DNA of 64,000 nt from Desulfomonile tiedjei (GTDB taxonomy: Bacteria; Desulfobacterota; Desulfomonilia; Desulfomonilales; Desulfomonilaceae). Both the position numbers and the translations under genes were made by a program. The number at the start of each line of letters is the position of its first letter. The stretch's first letter is position 1. Positions 14,570 to 23,949 of the stretch are shown here, one piece after another. Location: contig JACRDF010000006.1 in assembly GCA_016212925.1 (NCBI GenBank), positions 1-64,000 on the forward strand. Direction: 5' to 3'. Under the pieces are notes generated by a model that was given only the letters and a program-made list of their open reading frames with translations, was not told the DNA's origin and searched no databases.

Positions 14570-15940
14570 ATGGATACTTTCACGCCTCGAAACATAGTTG
14601 CCGAACTGGACAAATACATCATAGGACAGCATACGGCCAAAAGGATGGTGGCGATAGCCCTCCGGAACCGCTGGCGACGCACACAGGTCCCGGAAGAGCT
14701 GCGCGAAGAAATAGCACCCAAAAACATAATCATGATTGGACCCACCGGTGTCGGCAAGACCGAGATTGCTCGCAGGTTGGCAAAACTGGCGCAGTCACCC
14801 TTCCTAAAGGTTGAGGCTTCCAAATTTACAGAGGTCGGTTATGTGGGGCGAGATGTCGAATCCATGATCAGGGACCTGGTGGAAATAGGGATTACCCTGG
14901 TCAAAGAGGAAGAGTATGAAATGCTCCGCCCCAAAGCCGAAGAACTGGCCGAGGACAGGCTGCTCGACATACTCCTGCCCGTAAGGTCCGTCCGAAAACC
15001 TCGAAGGGCTCAATTGGCTCCGGCCCAACAGGAGCAAAGCGAAGACCTGGAGGTTGCCCAACGCACCCGCGAGAAATTCAGAAAGATGATCCGAAACGGC
15101 AGGCTCAACGACCGAGAAGTGGAGATCGAAACTCAGACCAGCGCTATCCCGGTTGTCGAGGTTTTTTCACCTGCGGGCATGGAGGAGATGGATATTAATC
15201 TCAAGGACATGTTCTCCAACATATTCCCGTCGAAGACCAAGCGCCGGAGAGTGAAAGTGCCCGAAGCGCTCCAGATGCTGGTCCAGGAGGAGCTGAGCAG
15301 GCTTATCGACACGGAAAAAGTTACCAAAATGGCCAAGGAGAGGGTGGAGCAAACCGGGATCGTGTTCATCGACGAGTTGGATAAGGTTGCGGGATCACAC
15401 TCGTCCATGCACGGGCCGGACATCTCCCGTGAGGGTGTCCAGCGGGACCTGTTGCCCATAATAGAGGGCTCCACCGTGAACACAAAACATGGGGTGGTGC
15501 GGACGGATCATATACTTTTCATAGCAGCCGGTGCGTTCCACGTTTCCAAGCCGTCGGACTTGATCCCGGAAATTCAGGGTCGATTTCCCCTGCGCGCGGA
15601 ACTGTCCGCTCTGACACGAGAAGACTTCGTTCGCATTCTCACCGAACCGAAGAACGCTCTTGTAAGGCAGTATCAGGAACTCCTCAAGACCGAAGGAGTC
15701 GCCTTGGACTTTCAGGAGGACGCGGTCCAGGAGATAGCCAGCTTAGCCGAGGAGGTAAACGACCGCGCGGAAAACATCGGCGCCAGACGTCTGCACACCA
15801 TAATGGAAAAGCTGCTTGAGGAAGTGTCGTTCGAAGCCCCGGACATGAATGGTGTCAGCGTTACCGTGACAGCGCAAATGGTTCGGGAAAAGCTCCAAGA
15901 CATAGTCAAAAGCCAAGACTTGAGCCGCTACATACTGTGA
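14570..15940 (+). CDS. hslU: HslU ATPase subunit of the HslUV protease
   Basis: A 456-residue AAA+ unfoldase. Walker A GPTGVGKT at 57-64, an I domain in residues 110-235, Walker [10 protein letters not shown] at about 264-272, sensor region [10 protein letters not shown], and the C-terminal SRYIL tail that docks into HslV pockets. It is co-transcribed with hslV. Full length for the family, with nothing unusual. Confidence 0.96.
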   Translation: MDTFTPRNIVAELDKYIIGQHTAKRMVAIALRNRWRRTQVPEELREEIAPKNIIMIGPTGVGKTEIARRLAKLAQSPFLKVEASKFTEVGYVGRDVESMIRDLVEIGITLVKEEEYEMLRPKAEELAEDRLLDILLPVRSVRKPRRAQLAPAQQEQSEDLEVAQRTREKFRKMIRNGRLNDREVEIETQTSAIPVVEVFSPAGMEEMDINLKDMFSNIFPSKTKRRRVKVPEALQMLVQEELSRLIDTEKVTKMAKERVEQTGIVFIDELDKVAGSHSSMHGPDISREGVQRDLLPIIEGSTVNTKHGVVRTDHILFIAAGAFHVSKPSDLIPEIQGRFPLRAELSALTREDFVRILTEPKNALVRQYQELLKTEGVALDFQEDAVQEIASLAEEVNDRAENIGARRLHTIMEKLLEEVSFEAPDMNGVSVTVTAQMVREKLQDIVKSQDLSRYIL

Positions 15941-15948
15941 GAAAGATG

Positions 15949-16004
15949 GCAGGGAGAACCTTTTTGTAAAAAGGTTCCTCCCCGCACCCCTCTCCAAAAA
16001 CTTC
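15949..16004. repeat. 54-bp GGAGGCCTTTTTACAAAAAGG repeat, copy 1 (inverted)
   Basis: Reverse complement of 23892-23946 with few differences. It contains a hairpin AACCTTTTT-GT-AAAAAGGTT (15957-15976) and the block CCCCGCACCCCTCTCCAAAA. It follows the hslU stop and may also act as a transcription stop. Confidence 0.75.
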
Positions 16005-16012
16005 TATATCAT

Positions 16013-16056
16013 AATGGCCTGTAGGCTTCCGCTGCTGCGTAAGCCTACAGGCCATT
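16013..16056. terminator. Perfect 16-bp hairpin after hslU
   Basis: AATGGCCTGTAGGCTT at 16013-16028 and its exact complement at 16041-16056 around a 12-base loop. There is no long T-run on either side. It could end the hslVU transcript or be another mobile palindrome. Confidence 0.5.
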
Positions 16057-16366
16057 AATATAGAGCTCTTGTGAAGCCGGCACGGGAAATGGGATCACTG
16101 CAATAGCCGCCAGAAATCACGGGTTCACTTCCGGGTGTCCGGCCAACGCGGGACTGGCTTGTCCGGCAGTGCGACCCCATTCGGGAAACCTTTGGAGAAT
16201 CCTTATAGAGAGTAAGTTTGCCCTGAATATTCCGACCGCACAGCAATTCCGTTGGCGAGTGGGCGGACTAATTCCGTTGGGCCGCGAGGTCGACGCGGCT
16301 TGCCGGTTCAGGGTCAATTGGTATGCTTACGGGCAAAAAAACGTAGCTTGCCGTTGACGGCCCTTG
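16057..16366. other. Intergenic, nothing recognised
   Basis: About 310 bases between the hairpin and the small cysteine-rich gene. Open frames here on both strands have no ribosome site or family resemblance. Confidence 0.45.
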
Positions 16367-16651
16367 TCACTTGCCGGAAGCTGCTCGCTTTGACGCCTTG
16401 AGCGGATTGATTTTTAGGTTCTGTTCGACGACTTTGCGTTCCAGGTGGGTGGCGAAATTGCATTTTCCGCGTGCCCACTTTGTGGCGGGTGCTGGGGCGA
16501 CCGTGCAGAAGATACCTTCTGTCGCGGTCAAGGTGCGGGAACAACCCTCGCACTGGTCGACGACCGCATGGCAACGGCCGCCGTTGAAATTGCACCCTTT
16601 ATTTGTCATGAATGCGCACTCTACGCCCTGTTTCAAGGTTATGCACTGCAT
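16367..16651 (-). CDS. PxxKW family cysteine-rich protein
   Basis: A 94-residue protein matching, from memory, a small family seen mainly in Desulfobacterota that starts MQCITLKQGVECAFM and carries a PxxKW motif, here PAPATKW at about residues 53-59. Eight cysteines (C3, C12, C20, C27, C34, C37, C49 and C64) suggest a metal- or cluster-binding fold, and the tail INPLKASKR is typical. GGAGG lies 5-6 bases before the ATG. The biochemical role is unknown. Confidence 0.75.
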   Translation of the reverse strand: MQCITLKQGVECAFMTNKGCNFNGGRCHAVVDQCEGCSRTLTATEGIFCTVAPAPATKWARGKCNFATHLERKVVEQNLKINPLKASKRAASGK

Positions 16652-16961
16652 TGTATTCCTCCGTGGGATAGTCAGCCGGGGCAGGACGCCCCGCCGTCGG
16701 TGTTTAACTTCTTATTATGGCTTGCCGAAAAAATAAGTCAACCGAAAACACCTCAATTCACAAAAAATATTAACCCCCCATATCTCAGTGCGCATTCGAG
16801 TTCCCTTCTTGGTGCCACGGATGTGCCGCCAGGCTCATCCGTGACCACTCAACGCCTTACGGCATCAGAGGAATCTTCGTTGTACCTCAATCCTTCAATG
16901 TCCAAGCCCACTACCGCGGCCAAGGCGAGCCCACTTGTACCCTCAACGGATCAGGTTCGCG
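16652..16961. other. Intergenic, nothing recognised
   Basis: Roughly 310 bases between two minus-strand small genes. No palindrome or supported ORF seen. Confidence 0.4.
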
Positions 16962-17396
16962 TCATGGTCTGGGCACGACGCTTACCTTCATCGTCACCTG
17001 TCCGTACCCGGAGCATTCCACCCCGGAGTCGGGGCATCGCACGTTACGCATGAAGTGGAACTGATTGGGATCAAGGCCTTCGCTGAGGCGTTCGTTAATC
17101 AGGGCCACAGGGACCACCAGTTGCGATATGAGGTAAATGCACATCCTTTTGGGACAGAGTTTGTTGATGAAATTGCCGTCCACATCCAAGACGAATCTAT
17201 CCCCTTGTCTGTGACCCGAATTGCAGTGGCTCGATCCCACGACTTCCGCCAGGATCGAGTAGTTGGCCGCGGCCTGCGAAAGCCGTTCGATATGCCTCGC
17301 ACGCGGGTCATCCTTCTCGAAATGATTCAAATCCGCCGGTCCGTACCCGACCCGTTCCGCGTACCTGTCCAAGACCTGTTTCCTTTTGTCGTCCAT
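16962..17396 (-). CDS. Uncharacterised TIGR04076-like protein
   Basis: A 144-residue cytoplasmic protein. The core from residue 55, GHRQGDRFVLDVDGNFINK then LCPKRMC, ERLSEGLDPN and later GVECSGYGQV, resembles the TIGR04076 group of small conserved proteins with invariant Cys and Gly. That assignment is from memory and would need a profile search. AGGAGGG lies 6 bases before the ATG. It neighbours another cysteine-rich small protein and the phosphotransacylase fusion. No function is established. Confidence 0.6.
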   Translation of the reverse strand: MDDKRKQVLDRYAERVGYGPADLNHFEKDDPRARHIERLSQAAANYSILAEVVGSSHCNSGHRQGDRFVLDVDGNFINKLCPKRMCIYLISQLVVPVALINERLSEGLDPNQFHFMRNVRCPDSGVECSGYGQVTMKVSVVPRP

Positions 17397-17502
17397 TTAG
17401 CCCTCCTGATAAACAGATGTAATCGCTTTGCGCTGCGAACTTCGCTCAAGCACTGCGTGTCGAGCACTGTACGAACCAGGCCACAAGGTGTTGCTACATC
17501 CA

Positions 17503-20304
17503 CTACAACTTTCCTTCGTCGAGCGACGGGTCCTGGTCGTGCACAGCCTGGCGGTTCTCCGCCTGACTCCGCGACGCATAGGCCAGGGCCAGGAGAATTG
17601 AGTTGAACTTGGTCTGGGCCGTATCGCCTCTTGATGTCAGGACAATGGGAACCGTGCCCGGGCCCGCGGTGATTATCCCGCCGTTGTCCACCATGAGCCC
17701 TAAGCTCCCCATGGTCTTGGAGAGCATCTTGTACAGCACATTCGCGGTGTTGATGTCCGTTCCCACAAGGCAGTTCGCGTCGCCCATAATTCGGCCGGAA
17801 TAGTGCTTTTCTTCCGCGACTTCGGGGACCGTCGCCAGGTCAAAGGATAGCGGCCCTTCAACGATGAGGGGGCCGTATCGACCTTCCAGATCGCCGGACC
17901 TCTGTTCCGTCTGGGCGGCGAGTAAAGTCGAGGGAATGGCCGCTGTCTCTTTCTCCACAGCTGTTATTATGGCCACTTTCAGCACCTGCCTTGCATCCAC
18001 GACTTTTCTGACCACGTCTATCTGGTTTTCGATCGCATGGAGCAAGGCATCCGCGTTCCTGAATCCCGGATTCACAGCGGCGTCCGACAGGGCTAAAAAA
18101 CGTCCGTCCGGGAGCACGAACAGAGCGGTATGGGATGCGAGCCTTCTTACCGGGGCCTTGCCGGAGGCCGAATCGGCCGGATCGGATTTATAGATAGACA
18201 AGGCTTCGCGTAATATGCCCGCGGTGTCCAAGCTCCCCTTCATCACTATATGGTCGGAATTCTCTTGGAGGAATTTCCGAAACACATCCGCCATGGAGCG
18301 CTTTTTGCTCTCGTAATCCACGGCAAGCGGATCGATAGGTATGATTTGCACGGAGGCATTCAGGTTCGGGGAAAGAGCGACCTTGGAACGGTCCACTGCT
18401 TCAGCGATCTCGCGTGGGTCCCCAATTAGTGCGACTTTGTCCAGCAGGCCGTAGTCCTTGGCGTTTGATACCGCTACAAGCGCGTCTTCGTTGTCAGCGC
18501 CCACGAGGACAAGATTGACAGGGCTGAACCTTCCGCTAGCTATTGAGTCCTTAACTTCATCCAGCAGAGTGGAAAACGAGAATTGCTCCAGGCCGGCAAC
18601 CGTCGAGCCCAGGACCTGGATCGCATGTTTCATGCTGCGAGTCTCTACTGTGTAGTGAAGCCGCCTGTCTCCTTGTGCAGGGTTGACGTACATCTCGAAC
18701 AGGTGGTTCGCGATCAAATATTCGTGTTCCAGGGAATCGAGGCACATCATGGGCGTGAACGGGTTATCTATCATTTCCCGAATCTTGAGGAACAGCTCCT
18801 GAAAATACGGATCAAGGGCCATCATGCTGGTAATCACTATAAAATGGGGCCGCTCGGCCGGCTTGCCCGCGGAAGCCATTTCCAGGATCATTGCCACCTG
18901 CTTGGCGTACGTGTCTACTACGGTCATCATGGCGTTGGACAGGTGGGAAGAGATCTTGCCGGAATGCACAATCATCAGTAGTTCGCAGATTTCTTTCACG
19001 CCGGTGCCAATTTCGCGCGAGGCCAGACGGAAACTCGGTGGTATGGTGAAATTCTCCTGCTTGAGGGAATCCACTATCTTACCGAAATCAAATTCGATTA
19101 GAGACCGGTTTGCGTCCTGAGCGGCCAATTCTCTGATGATCTGTGGTCCTGTCTTCCTGACCACCGACGCGAAAAGCTCGTCCAGAGACATCACAAGAAG
19201 ATTGAGTTGTTCCGGGTTGATCCGCTGAATCTCGGACAGTAGGGCGGCTATGGACTTCAGCGGAGTGACCTTCACATAGCCTCTGAGGCTCTGCCTCAGT
19301 TCCCTGGAGTCGGCCCTGAACAAGGAATACATGTCATGTGTTCTTAGCGTGGAAAATGACAGGGGACTACAAACCGAGGCGTTCACCCTTTCCTGATCGC
19401 CCTGGCGTCTGAGGAGTTCTTTAAGTTCCCAGCCCACCAGGGCTCCACGGTTCAACGAGCTGTTGTGGAGTCTTTTCCATGACTCGTCTCGAACCTGCTC
19501 CGTGAGGACGTAGATGCCGTCCGGGACCGTTCCCAGGTCTCCGCCGCCGCATACCACGTCGGTAACGTCCGAGAGTTTTATGCCGTGCTTAAGGAGCTGG
19601 TTGGTTATCTGCAAAGCCAAGGCTTCCGGGGAAGTGCCGAACGTGCGGAACTCGATCTCGCTGCGAAATAGAACTCTGAACCCTCGAGTTGCCAGAACAT
19701 ACACGGCGTATCGCTTGGAAATCAGAGCTATGGTAACGGTGTCCTGCAGATGACCAAAAGACGCTTGAAGCCTCGTCTGGTCTGTTTCGATGGCCTTGCG
19801 TCTCGAAATGTTCCGCAGGATCATTTGAATGATCGGGCTTTCACGTCCGGGGGCGCCACACCGGTAGATCGTCAGAATATAAACTGAGAGGATTTCGCCA
19901 TAAACCTGAATAAAGGCTCGTTCGCCCTTGAACGGCTCCGACGCGACCAGCAGACCCTCCATCAGGGACCGGAGTTCCTCGAATACCTCCGGCTCGTGGC
20001 TGTGACGTTCGATGTCCAGGATCTGGTTGATAACGTGCCTGTGGATAAAGGTCGAGGCTTTAGCCAATTGTTCCTGAGCCTTTTTCCCGGCGCTCATATA
20101 TTCGGCCACTTTTGTCCCGACCTTGTGGGTCGATGGGGCCGCGTTCTCGCTATTCGTGAAGAAAGCGGAGGAAAAGTAATCGGATTCGATCAATGCCTGC
20201 CGAATGCCTTCGATTCTCTTGGTTATGTTGATGTCAATTCTCATGGTGCTGTGAATGTCTCGCATTGCCTGTAGGGCTAGTATCATATAGTTATTTACAG
20301 TCAC
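17503..20304 (-). CDS. Acyl-kinase-like / phosphate acyltransferase fusion
   Basis: A 933-residue protein. The last 350 residues (about 585-920) are a phosphate acetyl/butyryltransferase domain: PVNLVLVGADNEDALVAV, IVMKGSLDTAGILREAL, ...EGPLSFDLATV, GDANCLVGTDINTANVLYK. Residues about 195-500 resemble butyrate kinase in order: GGGDLGTVPDGIYVLTEQV (compare GRGGLLxPIPGGTY), NSSLNRGALVGWEL, then VCSPLSFSTL; but the usual HLGGG segment reads VMSLDEL, so kinase activity is doubtful. Residues 1-180 are helical and unknown. The first start is GTG; ATG codons at residues 7, 14 and 21 are alternatives and none has a strong ribosome site. It is divergent from ackA 45 bases away, so it probably supplies or senses acetyl-phosphate. 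Confidence 0.75.
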   Translation of the reverse strand: MTVNNYMILALQAMRDIHSTMRIDINITKRIEGIRQALIESDYFSSAFFTNSENAAPSTHKVGTKVAEYMSAGKKAQEQLAKASTFIHRHVINQILDIERHSHEPEVFEELRSLMEGLLVASEPFKGERAFIQVYGEILSVYILTIYRCGAPGRESPIIQMILRNISRRKAIETDQTRLQASFGHLQDTVTIALISKRYAVYVLATRGFRVLFRSEIEFRTFGTSPEALALQITNQLLKHGIKLSDVTDVVCGGGDLGTVPDGIYVLTEQVRDESWKRLHNSSLNRGALVGWELKELLRRQGDQERVNASVCSPLSFSTLRTHDMYSLFRADSRELRQSLRGYVKVTPLKSIAALLSEIQRINPEQLNLLVMSLDELFASVVRKTGPQIIRELAAQDANRSLIEFDFGKIVDSLKQENFTIPPSFRLASREIGTGVKEICELLMIVHSGKISSHLSNAMMTVVDTYAKQVAMILEMASAGKPAERPHFIVITSMMALDPYFQELFLKIREMIDNPFTPMMCLDSLEHEYLIANHLFEMYVNPAQGDRRLHYTVETRSMKHAIQVLGSTVAGLEQFSFSTLLDEVKDSIASGRFSPVNLVLVGADNEDALVAVSNAKDYGLLDKVALIGDPREIAEAVDRSKVALSPNLNASVQIIPIDPLAVDYESKKRSMADVFRKFLQENSDHIVMKGSLDTAGILREALSIYKSDPADSASGKAPVRRLASHTALFVLPDGRFLALSDAAVNPGFRNADALLHAIENQIDVVRKVVDARQVLKVAIITAVEKETAAIPSTLLAAQTEQRSGDLEGRYGPLIVEGPLSFDLATVPEVAEEKHYSGRIMGDANCLVGTDINTANVLYKMLSKTMGSLGLMVDNGGIITAGPGTVPIVLTSRGDTAQTKFNSILLALAYASRSQAENRQAVHDQDPSLDEGKL

Positions 20305-20349
20305 AGTCTCATATGAGCAAGTGAATGAAAACGCCGGCGAGGGATAATT

Positions 20350-21561
20350 TTGAAAATACTCGTTATTAACAGTGGCAGCTCATCGTTGAAATACACGCTT
20401 TTTGAAATGAACGATGAAAGCGTTCTTTTTTCCGGAACCATAGATCGGATCGGTCTTGGAAATGCGAGCCATTCTTTCAGCGAAGCAGCCCGAGAAACTA
20501 CCACAGAAGAAAAGGAAATTGCAGATCAAGGGGCCGCACTGGACGAAATGCTGAAGACTCTTGCGTCCGCGGGTCCGGTGGGACCTCTCGACGAGCTTTC
20601 CGCTGTAGCTCACAGGGTGGGGCACGGCGGGAAATATAGAGACGCGGTGCGCATCACTCCCGACGTGATTGCCGAGATCACGCGAATGACCCCGATGATT
20701 CCTCTTCATCATCCCGCCATGATCCGGGAGATCGAAGAGTGCCATGCTCGAATGCCCAAAGCGATCCATTGCGCGGTTTTTGACACCTGGTTTCACTGGA
20801 GTATTCCCGATGAGGCCGCGATTTATGGGCTTCCTTACAGGTATTTTGAGAAAGGATACCGCCGGACGGGCTTTCATGGCAATTCCCACGCGTATGTCTC
20901 GGGCAAAGCCGCGGAGTTTCTCGGGCAGCCTATAGAAGAATTACGAATAATCAGTTGCCACCTGGGGAACGGAGCGAGCGTCTGCGCGATAGACCGCGGC
21001 AGATCAATAGATACGAGTCTCGGGATGACCGCGGTAGAAGGGTTGATGATGGGAACGCGCTCGGGTGACGTTGATCCGGGCCTTCTGCCGGTCATCATGC
21101 AGGAGGATTCTCTCTCGCCCGGCCGGATGACCGATATGCTATTCAAGGACTCCGGGCTGCTGGGCATAAGCGGTGTCAGCCGGGACATGCGCGAGGTGGA
21201 GGCCGCCGCGGCTCGGGGAAACCCTCGGGCTTCCTTGGCGCTTAACGCCTTCTGCTACAAGGTGAAGAGATACATCGGAGCAATGCTCATGGTTCTCGGC
21301 GGGTGCGATGTGCTGATATTTACCGGGGGAATCGGCCTGAACAGCCCCACCGTGAGGTCGAAGTCTCTCGAAGGAGCTGCGGGCCTTGGATTCGTGATAG
21401 ACGAGGAGGCGAACCTCAGAGCGACGACCGAGGCCCAGAATCTTGTGACGGATATCTCCGCCGCGTCATCGAAGGTGAAGATCCTTGTAGCAAGAACCTT
21501 CGAGGAACTGATGATGGCCCGCCAGTGCGCGGCTGTTGTGGAAAGAGAACTTGCGAGGTGA
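20350..21561 (+). CDS. ackA: Acetate kinase
   Basis: A 403-residue enzyme that interconverts acetate plus ATP with acetyl-phosphate. Starts with the family signature MKILVINSGSSSLKY, read from TTG at 20350 with GAGGG about 8 bases upstream. The catalytic residues are present: N7, R89 (AHRVGHGG), D145 (FDTWFH), GTRSGDVDPG, the GGIGLNSP phosphate loop and the C-terminal FEELMMAR glutamate. Encoded divergently from the phosphotransacylase fusion, so the pair can route between acetyl-CoA and acetate. The POR genes downstream make or use acetyl-CoA. Confidence 0.95.
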   Translation: MKILVINSGSSSLKYTLFEMNDESVLFSGTIDRIGLGNASHSFSEAARETTTEEKEIADQGAALDEMLKTLASAGPVGPLDELSAVAHRVGHGGKYRDAVRITPDVIAEITRMTPMIPLHHPAMIREIEECHARMPKAIHCAVFDTWFHWSIPDEAAIYGLPYRYFEKGYRRTGFHGNSHAYVSGKAAEFLGQPIEELRIISCHLGNGASVCAIDRGRSIDTSLGMTAVEGLMMGTRSGDVDPGLLPVIMQEDSLSPGRMTDMLFKDSGLLGISGVSRDMREVEAAAARGNPRASLALNAFCYKVKRYIGAMLMVLGGCDVLIFTGGIGLNSPTVRSKSLEGAAGLGFVIDEEANLRATTEAQNLVTDISAASSKVKILVARTFEELMMARQCAAVVERELAR

Positions 21562-21582
21562 AGCCCTTTGTGAAGAGGCTTC
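21560..21582. terminator. Short hairpin between converging ackA and porB
   Basis: GAAGCC at 21560-21565 and GGCTTC at 21577-21582 around an 11-base loop, in the 30-base gap between the converging genes. No T-run. Confidence 0.35.
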
Positions 21583-21591
21583 CCCCGATTG

Positions 21592-22557
21592 TTATCGGCG
21601 TTTCTCGTGCCGCACGAGGAATTCTTCCCAGCGCCGGTCAGTCCATTCCTGAAGCGCCCGGATTTGTTCGCCCGAGATCTTTTTGAAACGTGTCTGGCCT
21701 TTGACGTAATCAGCGACTGTTTTCTTCCTGCCCTTCTCAGCTAAAGCCAACGATCGGGAGGTGAGCTTGAAATTGCCATCCCTGATCTCGAATAGGACGT
21801 GAATGCCTGTCTCTACCGCGAGTTTTCCCATTTTGATGAGGTCCTTGTTCGGGAATCCCCAGCCGGGAGGGCAGGGTGCGTGGACTTCTATGTAACGCGA
21901 GCCGGTAATGTCTTTGGCCGCACGGAACTTGTCGTACAGGTCCAGAGGAAATGCAGGCGACGCTGTGGCAACATAGGGAATGCCGTGAGCCTCCACGATT
22001 CCAATCATGTCCTTCTTCTGCTGTAGCTTGGCCAATATCGGCGTGGTGGAGGTGATGGCCCCTGTCGGGCTGGCGCTGGAGCGCTGCGTTCCGGTATTCA
22101 TGTACCCTTCGTTGTCGTAACAGACGTAGATGAAATTAGTGCCGCGCTCGAAGGCCCCCGAAAGTGCCTGTATGCCGATATCGTACGTTCCGCCGTCTCC
22201 CGCGAATGCCACAACGGTGTAGTCCTCTTTACCTACGGCCCTCAAACCGGCAACCAGTCCGGAGGCCGAGGCCCCCGTGGCCGCAAATGGGTTGTTTATG
22301 CAGATGACCTTTACGGGAGTAATGGGATAGACCCCGTGGAGGACCGTCATGCAGCTCGCCGGGACAGCGACGATCGTCTTCTTGTGGTTCAGAGCTTTCA
22401 ATGCGTGGCGATAAGTCAACATCAATCCGCAAGCCGCGCAGGAACGTGTGCCCGGCATAATGAATTCTTCTCTGGGTAGTTCTCTGACTGCCTTGGTGGC
22501 CATTGATTCACTCATCCTTATACAAAAGCTGGAAGAGAGACGGGCGCTCTCACCCAT
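21592..22557 (-). CDS. porB: 2-oxoacid (pyruvate):ferredoxin oxidoreductase, beta subunit
   Basis: A TPP-binding subunit of about 303-321 residues. PGTRSCAACG carries cluster-ligand cysteines, GDGGTYDIGIQALSGA with a following NEGYMNTG is the TPP/Mg motif, and a further Cys lies in HAPCPPGW. The ATG at 22557 overlaps the porA stop by 8 bases, which suggests coupled translation. ATGs at 22515 and 22503 give starts closer to the usual family N-terminus (ELPREEFIMPG), so the first 14-18 residues are uncertain. With porA, porD and porG it forms the four-subunit enzyme that oxidises pyruvate to acetyl-CoA and reduces ferredoxin, or the reverse. Confidence 0.88.
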   Translation of the reverse strand: MGESARLSSSFCIRMSESMATKAVRELPREEFIMPGTRSCAACGLMLTYRHALKALNHKKTIVAVPASCMTVLHGVYPITPVKVICINNPFAATGASASGLVAGLRAVGKEDYTVVAFAGDGGTYDIGIQALSGAFERGTNFIYVCYDNEGYMNTGTQRSSASPTGAITSTTPILAKLQQKKDMIGIVEAHGIPYVATASPAFPLDLYDKFRAAKDITGSRYIEVHAPCPPGWGFPNKDLIKMGKLAVETGIHVLFEIRDGNFKLTSRSLALAEKGRKKTVADYVKGQTRFKKISGEQIRALQEWTDRRWEEFLVRHEKRR

Positions 22558-23737
22558 GAACGTCTATCCAACCCCGTCCCGGAGTCCCCGTAATAATCTC
22601 CATTGCCGCTTGGACCAACTGTTCGGGTCTGACGTCGCGTCCGCCCAGTCCTGCAACGTAGCTGTGGAACCGGGGACGCAGACCTTTGTCGAACAGGGTC
22701 GCCTTCAGGTCCGTTGCGAGCGCACCGCTGTAACCGTAGCTCACATCCTTCTCAAAGACCGTTGCCGTCGCCACTCCGGAGAGTGCTCTCGCCAAGGCCT
22801 CAGATGGGAAAGGCCGATACGCTCTCACTCCCACAACGCCGGTTCTCAGGCCTTGTTTCCTCATCTCGTCCGCGGCGAGCGTGGACTCCGAGGCCAGCGA
22901 GCCCATGCTGACCAAAGCGTGTTCCGCGTCATCCATACGGTACTCCCAGATGAGGCCTCCCCATCCCCGGCCCACGATCGACTCGAATTCCCTGTCCGTG
23001 GCTTGTATTGTCTCCATGGCGGCAAGCAAATCCTCCTGCAAGCGATATCGCAGGTCCATGTATCCCGGTTTCAGATGGCCTTCCGAGTCCTGGCGCGGTT
23101 CGCTCAATATCAGGGGATTGAGGTTCATGAAGTCCCCCTCCGAGATTCCCATAGCTGTCGAGTAGGGCGGCAGCAGTCGATCCACTTCTTCCTGTGAAGG
23201 TATCTCTACCGGGGTGCTCGCATGTGAAAGAACGAATCCGTCGTAGCAAACCATAACAGGTAGAAGCGATCGCTCTGCTATCCTGAAAGCCTGGACAAGG
23301 GTATCCAGGACCTCCTGGCTGTTCCGGCAGTATAGCTGAATCCAACCGGTGTCCCGCTGAGATATCGAGTCTTGCTGATCGTTCAGGATCGTCCACGGAG
23401 CCCCGACTCCCCGGTTAACGCAGGCCATGACCACCGGGACACGGCTTCCCGCTGCCCAGTGAAGCATTTCGTGCATGTACAGAAGACCATTGGCACTCGT
23501 TGCGGTGAAAACTCTGGCCCCCACTTGTGACGCCGCGATGACGGAGGCCATCGCTGAATGCTCACTTTCTACGGTCAGGTACTCCGCTTTGAGTTCTCCC
23601 TTTTCCACCATTTCGGCCAACTCTTCTGTGACCGGCGTCTGCGGTGTAATCGGGTAGGCAGCTATCACCTGCACGCGGCACAGGGCTGCGGCAATTGCCG
23701 CAGCAGTATTGGCCGTAATGATTCTGACATTATTCAT
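22550..23737 (-). CDS. porA: 2-oxoacid (pyruvate):ferredoxin oxidoreductase, alpha subunit
   Basis: 395 residues with the pyrimidine-binding domain of POR: AYPITPQTPVTEELAE at 26-41, the TPP-activating glutamate in LTVESEHSAM, SANGLLYMHEMLHWAAG, and the second domain with TGVVGVRAYRPFP. The family resemblance to pyruvate enzymes is good, but substrate choice among 2-oxoacids cannot be fixed by eye. Part of a porG-porD-porA-porB order on the minus strand. Confidence 0.88.
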   Translation of the reverse strand: MNNVRIITANTAAAIAAALCRVQVIAAYPITPQTPVTEELAEMVEKGELKAEYLTVESEHSAMASVIAASQVGARVFTATSANGLLYMHEMLHWAAGSRVPVVMACVNRGVGAPWTILNDQQDSISQRDTGWIQLYCRNSQEVLDTLVQAFRIAERSLLPVMVCYDGFVLSHASTPVEIPSQEEVDRLLPPYSTAMGISEGDFMNLNPLILSEPRQDSEGHLKPGYMDLRYRLQEDLLAAMETIQATDREFESIVGRGWGGLIWEYRMDDAEHALVSMGSLASESTLAADEMRKQGLRTGVVGVRAYRPFPSEALARALSGVATATVFEKDVSYGYSGALATDLKATLFDKGLRPRFHSYVAGLGGRDVRPEQLVQAAMEIITGTPGRGWIDVHG

Positions 23738-23891
23738 GAGAAATCCTCGGACATGCTAATACGAAGGCATTTTGCGATGAATTCATCTTGATGGGATCCC
23801 GCATCCCGTCCGTGCCCTCCTCAAAAAAAACCTCTGTTACTCGCTTGTCGGCTTCCGATGGCATCCGAGGCTGACAAGCCAGCAGAATAAA

Positions 23892-23946
23892 GAAGTTTTT
23901 GGAGAGGGGTGCGGGGAGGCCCTTTTTACAAAAAGGGTCTCCCCGC
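23892..23946. repeat. 54-bp GGAGGCCTTTTTACAAAAAGG repeat, copy 2
   Basis: GAAGTTTTTGGAGAGGGG then a GC stretch and the hairpin CCCTTTTT-AC-AAAAAGGG, ending CTCCCCGC. It lies within the por cluster between porD and porA; the porD coding region ends right after it. Near-identical to the reverse complement of 15949-16004. Confidence 0.75.
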
Positions 23947-23949
23947 AAT

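Noticed and set aside
16445-17053. 202-codon plus-strand frame across the PxxKW gene
   Set aside because: Covers two real minus-strand genes and the gap between them; no family resemblance.
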